In this document: piece after piece, positions 15,069 to 18,405 of the stretch
Layout: the number at the start of each line of letters is the position of its first letter
Position numbering within the stretch: the stretch's first letter is position 1
Origin: Solirubrobacteraceae bacterium
GTDB taxonomy: Bacteria; Actinomycetota; Thermoleophilia; Solirubrobacterales; Solirubrobacteraceae
Length of the DNA: 18,405 nucleotides
Direction of reading: 5' to 3'
NCBI GenBank assembly: GCA_024710825.1
Contig: JANJUA010000059.1
Coordinates: forward strand, 1 to 18,405
Translations under genes and position numbers: made by a program
The notes under the pieces: generated by a model
The model's input: the letters and a program-made list of their open reading frames with translations, nothing else
Told to the model about the DNA's origin: nothing
Database searches by the model: none

Positions 15069-15251
15069 ATGCGCGACGAAGAGACCCACACGGAGCCAGA
15101 TCGAACCACCGGCCTCGATCTCGGAGCACGGAGCAGCGACGACGCGGCCGCCGAGTGGCGATTCCGCCTCTTCCAGGAGTGGTTCGTCCCCCGGCACGAT
15201 GCGCCGCTCGACCAGTTCGTGGGCCGACCGGTGCGTCCTCCCGGCGGGTAG
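15069..15251 (+). CDS. Hypothetical 60-residue protein behind an SOS box
   Basis: A short ORF with no family that I recognise. The N-terminal half is acidic and polar (MRDEETHTEPDRTTG, then SSDDAAAEW); the C-terminal half has aromatic residues and prolines (WRFRLFQEWFVPRHDAPLDQ, ending RPVRPPGG). There is no signal peptide or membrane segment. Support for it being real is the promoter with a LexA box directly upstream, a GAGGA Shine-Dalgarno-like site 6 bases before the ATG, and G/C at about 80% of third positions. It is convergent with the anti-phage deaminase gene, 15 bases from its stop. It could be a damage-induced regulator, toxin or antitoxin, or a remnant of a longer gene; none of these can be chosen from sequence. 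Confidence 0.5.
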   Translation: MRDEETHTEPDRTTGLDLGARSSDDAAAEWRFRLFQEWFVPRHDAPLDQFVGRPVRPPGG

Positions 15252-15266
15252 GCACGCGGCGCCAGA

Positions 15267-16730
15267 TCACAACCCGTCGATGGCGAACCGCTCCCGCTCC
15301 AGGTAGGTGAGGTCCCCACGAGGCACGAGCTTTGGCGCCGCGGTGGGAGCGTCGTACTCGACCCGCCGCCCACCCTGCTTCCGGCGCATGGTGCCCATGC
15401 CGTACAGCGGCATGTAGATCGACGGCGCCACTCCCACGAACTGCTCGAACCGAACGCGGTCGATCGTGGTGCCGACGCGGTCGATGGCGATGGTGTCGGG
15501 ATGGAGCTCCTCGGCGAGGCTCTTCGCATACGGCTCCACGTACACCACCCTCGTGATCCCGGCGCCGACGATGTGCTTCGCGCAGTTGTGGCAGGGGAAG
15601 GTGGTCGTGTACAGCGTGGAGCAGCGAACGCTCATGCCGCGACGAGCAGCGTCGAGGATGGCGGACATCTCGGCATGCACCGCTCGGTTGAACTCGGTGA
15701 GCTCGTCGACGCGGGTGTCGCCGAGGATGTCGCGAAAGCTGTCGGCGTCGAGATCACGCAGCCGCTTCGTGGCCATTTTCAGCCTGGGATCCGTCAGGAT
15801 GGTGCGTATCTCCTCTATCGCGGTGTTTCTGAGGCGCGCGTTGGCGTCCTCTCCGCGAGCGCAGTCACGGCCGTCGTTGATGTCGCCATGCCAGTAGGCG
15901 CCGCCGCCGAACGCGGGCACCTCGTTGCATCCCACCGCGACGATGTCCCCGCGATCCGTGGCCACCGCGGCGCCGACCTGGCGCGAGAGATCGGCAGATC
16001 GCACGGCCGCGGCCGCGGCGTGGAACATGGCGTACTCATCGGGAGTCGGCGAAGCGAACTGGTAGCCGAACACGGCGCGCAGGAAGCGACGGAGCTCGAC
16101 GGTGGCGGCCTCACGTGACGACACGTCGACGAAGAAGTCGGCGAGCGGGAACGTTCCGCGAACGTTCTGACCGAAATGATCGCTCTCTTCGGCGTCGTCG
16201 CGGTTCGCAAGCTGGTGCGCGCGAGGCAGCCAATCCCGTCTGCTGGTCGACCCGCGCGACTGGGCGATCTCATCCGCGAGCCGCTCCAGGCGCCTCTGGC
16301 GAGGCGCATGCGCGCCGATCAGGATGAAGCGCTCCCGGTATGTGCGCCGGAGCGCCGCAACCTCTTCCGGGTGCTTCAACGAGCGCAACACGTAGGCGAG
16401 CGAATCGGCTGCGGACGTCTCGGTCGCGCCGGCACGAACGCGAACGATCGCCTGCATCGCGAGGACCGCGAGAGCGTCGCCACGCCCCAGGTTCCGCCTC
16501 AGCTCGTTGCCGGCATCCATCCGGACGTCGATGTACTCGTCTCTTGGCACGCGTGCGTCGGGCAGCCGCGTCTCGGGGAGCGCGGCGTCGAGCAAGCCGC
16601 TGAGGCTGATCGGATCGGGGACGTCGTACCTGAAGTCCCCGAGGATCTCGGCGACGATGGCGGCCGCGAGGCGAAGATCGGTTCCGACCGGGCCGACGAG
16701 ACCGACGACTATCTCTGGTCGATACTCCAT
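15267..16730 (-). CDS. avcD: Anti-phage dCTP deaminase (AvcD/DCD type)
   Basis: 487 residues. This layout is the anti-phage cytidine deaminase family, which depletes dCTP/dCMP by deamination when phage infection releases it from inhibition. An N-terminal P-loop-fold region opens with VVGLVGPVGTDLR (residues 8-20) and lacks the canonical GK[ST] lysine. The middle carries the family segment FGQNVRGTFPLADFFVDVS (186-204). The C-terminal deoxycytidylate deaminase domain (about 225-440) has the zinc ligands HAE (352-354, His352 and catalytic Glu354) and PCHNC (379-383, Cys380 and Cys383). Length is a little below the ~530 residues of the Vibrio protein. Codons such as TAT, CGA, CCA, ATA, AGG and TTG near the start are unlike the neighbours and suggest transfer. 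No Shine-Dalgarno or -10 is obvious before the ATG at 16730. In Vibrio the inhibitor is an RNA, AvcI, encoded just upstream. Confidence 0.87.
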   Translation of the reverse strand: MEYRPEIVVGLVGPVGTDLRLAAAIVAEILGDFRYDVPDPISLSGLLDAALPETRLPDARVPRDEYIDVRMDAGNELRRNLGRGDALAVLAMQAIVRVRAGATETSAADSLAYVLRSLKHPEEVAALRRTYRERFILIGAHAPRQRRLERLADEIAQSRGSTSRRDWLPRAHQLANRDDAEESDHFGQNVRGTFPLADFFVDVSSREAATVELRRFLRAVFGYQFASPTPDEYAMFHAAAAAVRSADLSRQVGAAVATDRGDIVAVGCNEVPAFGGGAYWHGDINDGRDCARGEDANARLRNTAIEEIRTILTDPRLKMATKRLRDLDADSFRDILGDTRVDELTEFNRAVHAEMSAILDAARRGMSVRCSTLYTTTFPCHNCAKHIVGAGITRVVYVEPYAKSLAEELHPDTIAIDRVGTTIDRVRFEQFVGVAPSIYMPLYGMGTMRRKQGGRRVEYDAPTAAPKLVPRGDLTYLERERFAIDGL

Positions 16731-16867
16731 GCGCCGATCGCTTGCTGGATCGTCGAGCCGGCCGGCGAACTTTGGTCGTGCATGGCTTCTTGCGCGATCG
16801 GGCCCCTCAAAGCATGCGCGTCCGGATCGTCCTCGAACCGGCTTGAAGCCCGCCGTAGGCTGGATAC
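16731..16867. other. Divergent intergenic region of avcD and lhr; possible site of an AvcI-like RNA
   Basis: 137 bases. The lhr side holds the -10 at 16856. Upstream of avcD on the minus strand there is an imperfect stem: GCATGCTT (16817-16810) can pair with AAGCCATGC (16788-16780) with one bulged C and a 21-base loop. The perfect palindrome GCCGGCCGGC also lies nearby (about 16758-16767). In Vibrio cholerae the small inhibitory RNA AvcI lies in the equivalent place. No sequence resemblance is claimed; this is position plus structure only. Confidence 0.25.
16856..16861 (+). promoter_or_regulatory. Putative -10 element of lhr
   Basis: TAGGCT with 6 bases to the GTG at 16868, so transcription would start at or next to the start codon. 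It supports the GTG start and a leaderless mRNA. Confidence 0.5.
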
Positions 16868-18405
16868 GTGGAGCAGTTCTCCCCCAGGGTGCGCGAATGG
16901 TTCCAGGCGGCGTTCGCCGCGCCCACCGCGGCGCAGGAGCAGGCCTGGCCGGCGATCGCCTCCGGCGAGCACGTGCTGCTCTCCGCGCCGACCGGCTCCG
17001 GCAAGACGCTCGCCGCGTTCCTCTGGGCGCTCGACAAGCTCGCCCGCGAGCCGAGCCCCGGCGCCACGCGGCTCGTCTACGTCTCGCCGCTGAAGGCGCT
17101 CTCCTACGACATCGAGCGCAACCTCCGCGCGCCGCTGCGCGGCATCGGCGCGGACATCAGCGTCGGCATCCGCACCGGCGACACGCCGCAGCGCGAGCGG
17201 GCGGCGATGCGGCGCAAGCCGCCGGACATCCTCATCACGACGCCCGAGTCGCTCTACCTGATCCTCACCTCGCAGGCCCGCGACATGCTCCGGGGCGTCG
17301 AGGCCGTGATCGTCGACGAGATCCACGCGGTCGCGTCCACGAAGCGCGGCTCGCACCTCGCGCTGACGCTCGAGCGCCTCGACGAGGCCTCCGACCACGA
17401 CGTCCAGCGCATCGGCCTGAGCGCGACGCAGAACCCGCTCGAGGAGGTCGGGCGCTTCATGGTCGGCCCGCGGCGCCGCTGCACGGTGGTCGACGCGGGG
17501 ATCCGCAAGCCGCTGGACCTCCAGATCCGGGTGCCGGTCGAGTCGATGGTCGAGCCTACGTCCGACACCCAGCTCGACCCCCTGGCCGGCGGCGGCGAGG
17601 CGACCCGCAACTCGATCTGGCCGGCGATCTACCCGGAGCTGCTGGAGCTCGTCCGCGAGCACCGGTCCACGATCGTCTTCGTCAACGCGCGCCGCGCCGC
17701 CGAGCGCCTCGCGCTGCGCCTCAACGAGCTCGCCGGCGAGGAGATCGCCCGCGCCCACCACGGTTCGCTGGCGCGCGAGGAGCGAACGGTGGTCGAGGAG
17801 CTGCTGAAGGCGGGCGAGCTGCCGTGCCTGGTGGCGACCTCGTCGCTGGAGCTGGGCATCGACATGGGCGCCGTCGACCTCGTCCTCCAGGTCGAGTCCC
17901 CGAAGTCCGTCGCCCGCGGGCTGCAGCGCATCGGCCGCGCCGGGCACGCCGTCGGCGACACGAGCAAGGGCCGCATCTTCCCCAAGTTCCGCAGCGACCT
18001 GCTCGAGTGCGCCGTCGTCACGCGGCTGATGCGCGAGGGTCGCATCGAGCCGACCGTCGTGCCGCGCAACGCGCTGGACGTGCTGGCCCAGCAGATCGTG
18101 GCCATCGCGGCGAGCGCGCCGGAGGACGAGCCGGTCTCGGTGGACGACCTCCACGCGCTCGTCACCCGCACCCACTCCTACGCCGAGCTGCCGCGTCCGC
18201 TGCTGGAGAACGTGCTCGACATGCTCGACGGGCGCTACCCCTCGCAGGAGTTCGGCGAGCTGCGCCCGCGGCTCGTGTGGGACCGGGTCGGCGGGACCAT
18301 CCGGGCGCGCAAGGGCGCCCGCGCGCTCGCAGTGACCAACGCGGGCACGATCCCGGACCGGGGGCTGTTCGCCGTGACGCTGCCCGACGGCCGCCGCGTC
18401 GGCGA
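16868..18405 (+). CDS. lhr: Lhr-family ATP-dependent DNA helicase (partial, runs off the window)
   Basis: 512 residues are visible of a protein that is usually about 1,500 long. Lhr is a superfamily 2 3'-5' DNA helicase induced by or linked to DNA damage in mycobacteria. The motifs in order are Walker A APTGSGKT (40-47), YVSPLKAL (71-78), TTPESLY (124-130), the DEAH-box variant DEIH (150-153), SATQ (185-188), VFVNARRAAERLA (270-282), ATSSLELGID (323-332) and motif VI QRIGRAGH (353-360). A winged-helix region begins after ~400 (RNALDVLAQQIV). The GTG at 16868 fits the usual short N-terminus (FxPxVxxWF) and has a -10 element 6 bases upstream. It is divergent from the anti-phage deaminase gene. 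Confidence 0.93.
   Translation, partial: MEQFSPRVREWFQAAFAAPTAAQEQAWPAIASGEHVLLSAPTGSGKTLAAFLWALDKLAREPSPGATRLVYVSPLKALSYDIERNLRAPLRGIGADISVGIRTGDTPQRERAAMRRKPPDILITTPESLYLILTSQARDMLRGVEAVIVDEIHAVASTKRGSHLALTLERLDEASDHDVQRIGLSATQNPLEEVGRFMVGPRRRCTVVDAGIRKPLDLQIRVPVESMVEPTSDTQLDPLAGGGEATRNSIWPAIYPELLELVREHRSTIVFVNARRAAERLALRLNELAGEEIARAHHGSLAREERTVVEELLKAGELPCLVATSSLELGIDMGAVDLVLQVESPKSVARGLQRIGRAGHAVGDTSKGRIFPKFRSDLLECAVVTRLMREGRIEPTVVPRNALDVLAQQIVAIAASAPEDEPVSVDDLHALVTRTHSYAELPRPLLENVLDMLDGRYPSQEFGELRPRLVWDRVGGTIRARKGARALAVTNAGTIPDRGLFAVTLPDGRRVG

Noticed and set aside
15095..15125. tRNA T-arm-like segment on the minus strand (GGTTCGATC)
   Set aside because: No matching acceptor stem, anticodon arm or D arm around it, so neither a tRNA nor a clear attachment-site fragment can be supported.
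14856..15197. 113-codon minus-strand ORF after the uracil-DNA glycosylase
   Set aside because: It runs antisense through the SOS promoter and into the glycosylase 3' end, with no promoter, Shine-Dalgarno or family resemblance.
14915..16867. Prophage, transposon or integrase around the anti-phage gene
   Set aside because: No integrase, transposase, terminal inverted repeats or target duplication were seen; the evidence for transfer is only codon use and gene type.
16709..18175. 488-codon minus-strand frame opposite lhr
   Set aside because: Shadow of the lhr helicase motifs. Only its last 25 codons, upstream of avcD, were kept as a possible leader ORF.

Overview
This window is very GC-rich, actinobacterial-type DNA. 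Coding regions use almost only G or C at third codon positions and use GTG starts. It carries a naturally fused PafB-PafC-like WYL regulator, an MmpL/YdfJ-type exporter, an Lhr helicase and a LexA-type GAAC-N4-GTTC box. Together these suggest an actinobacterium, perhaps Thermoleophilia/Solirubrobacterales; that placement is inference from gene content, not a search result. No rRNA, tRNA, CRISPR array or insertion sequence was seen.

Layout. Positions 1-998 (minus) hold a ROK-family sugar kinase whose last ~100 bases dissolve into C-rich low-complexity sequence. It overlaps an SDR oxidoreductase (985-1677, minus). Divergent from these is a YhaM-like OB-fold/HD hydrolase (1736-2704), followed by a DHA2-type MFS exporter (2789-4192). 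An orphan LuxR-type response regulator (4196-4834, minus) is divergent from the PafBC-like fusion (4913-6967). A PPOX-type flavin-fold protein leads a tight operon with rmlA, rmlD and rmlB (7011-10394), which makes and processes dTDP-sugar toward dTDP-L-rhamnose; rmlC is not in the window. A TetR repressor (10398-10994, minus) is divergent from an MMPL exporter (11085-13184), with two overlapping palindromes between them. A small lipoprotein (13123-13548, minus) is divergent from a second TetR gene, which is translationally coupled to a family 5 (UDGb) uracil-DNA glycosylase (13614-14914).

The most unusual part is 14915-16867, which lies between the uracil-DNA glycosylase and lhr. It has less biased codon use than its neighbours. 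It holds a convincing anti-phage dCTP deaminase (AvcD/DCD type, 15267-16730, minus) and, convergent with it, a 60-residue ORF behind a promoter whose -35/-10 spacer contains a perfect SOS (LexA) box. dCTP deamination makes dUTP, UDGb removes uracil from DNA, and Lhr is a DNA-repair helicase for which glycosylase activity on uracil DNA has been reported in E. coli. The neighbourhood therefore reads as a possible uracil-based defence and repair cluster; joint function is inference.

A second pattern runs through the whole window. Nearly every gene that starts a transcription unit has a TANNNT -10 element ending only 6-11 bases before its start codon, with no Shine-Dalgarno. This points to mostly leaderless transcription. 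Genes inside operons, and the MMPL gene, instead have Shine-Dalgarno sites or overlapping starts.
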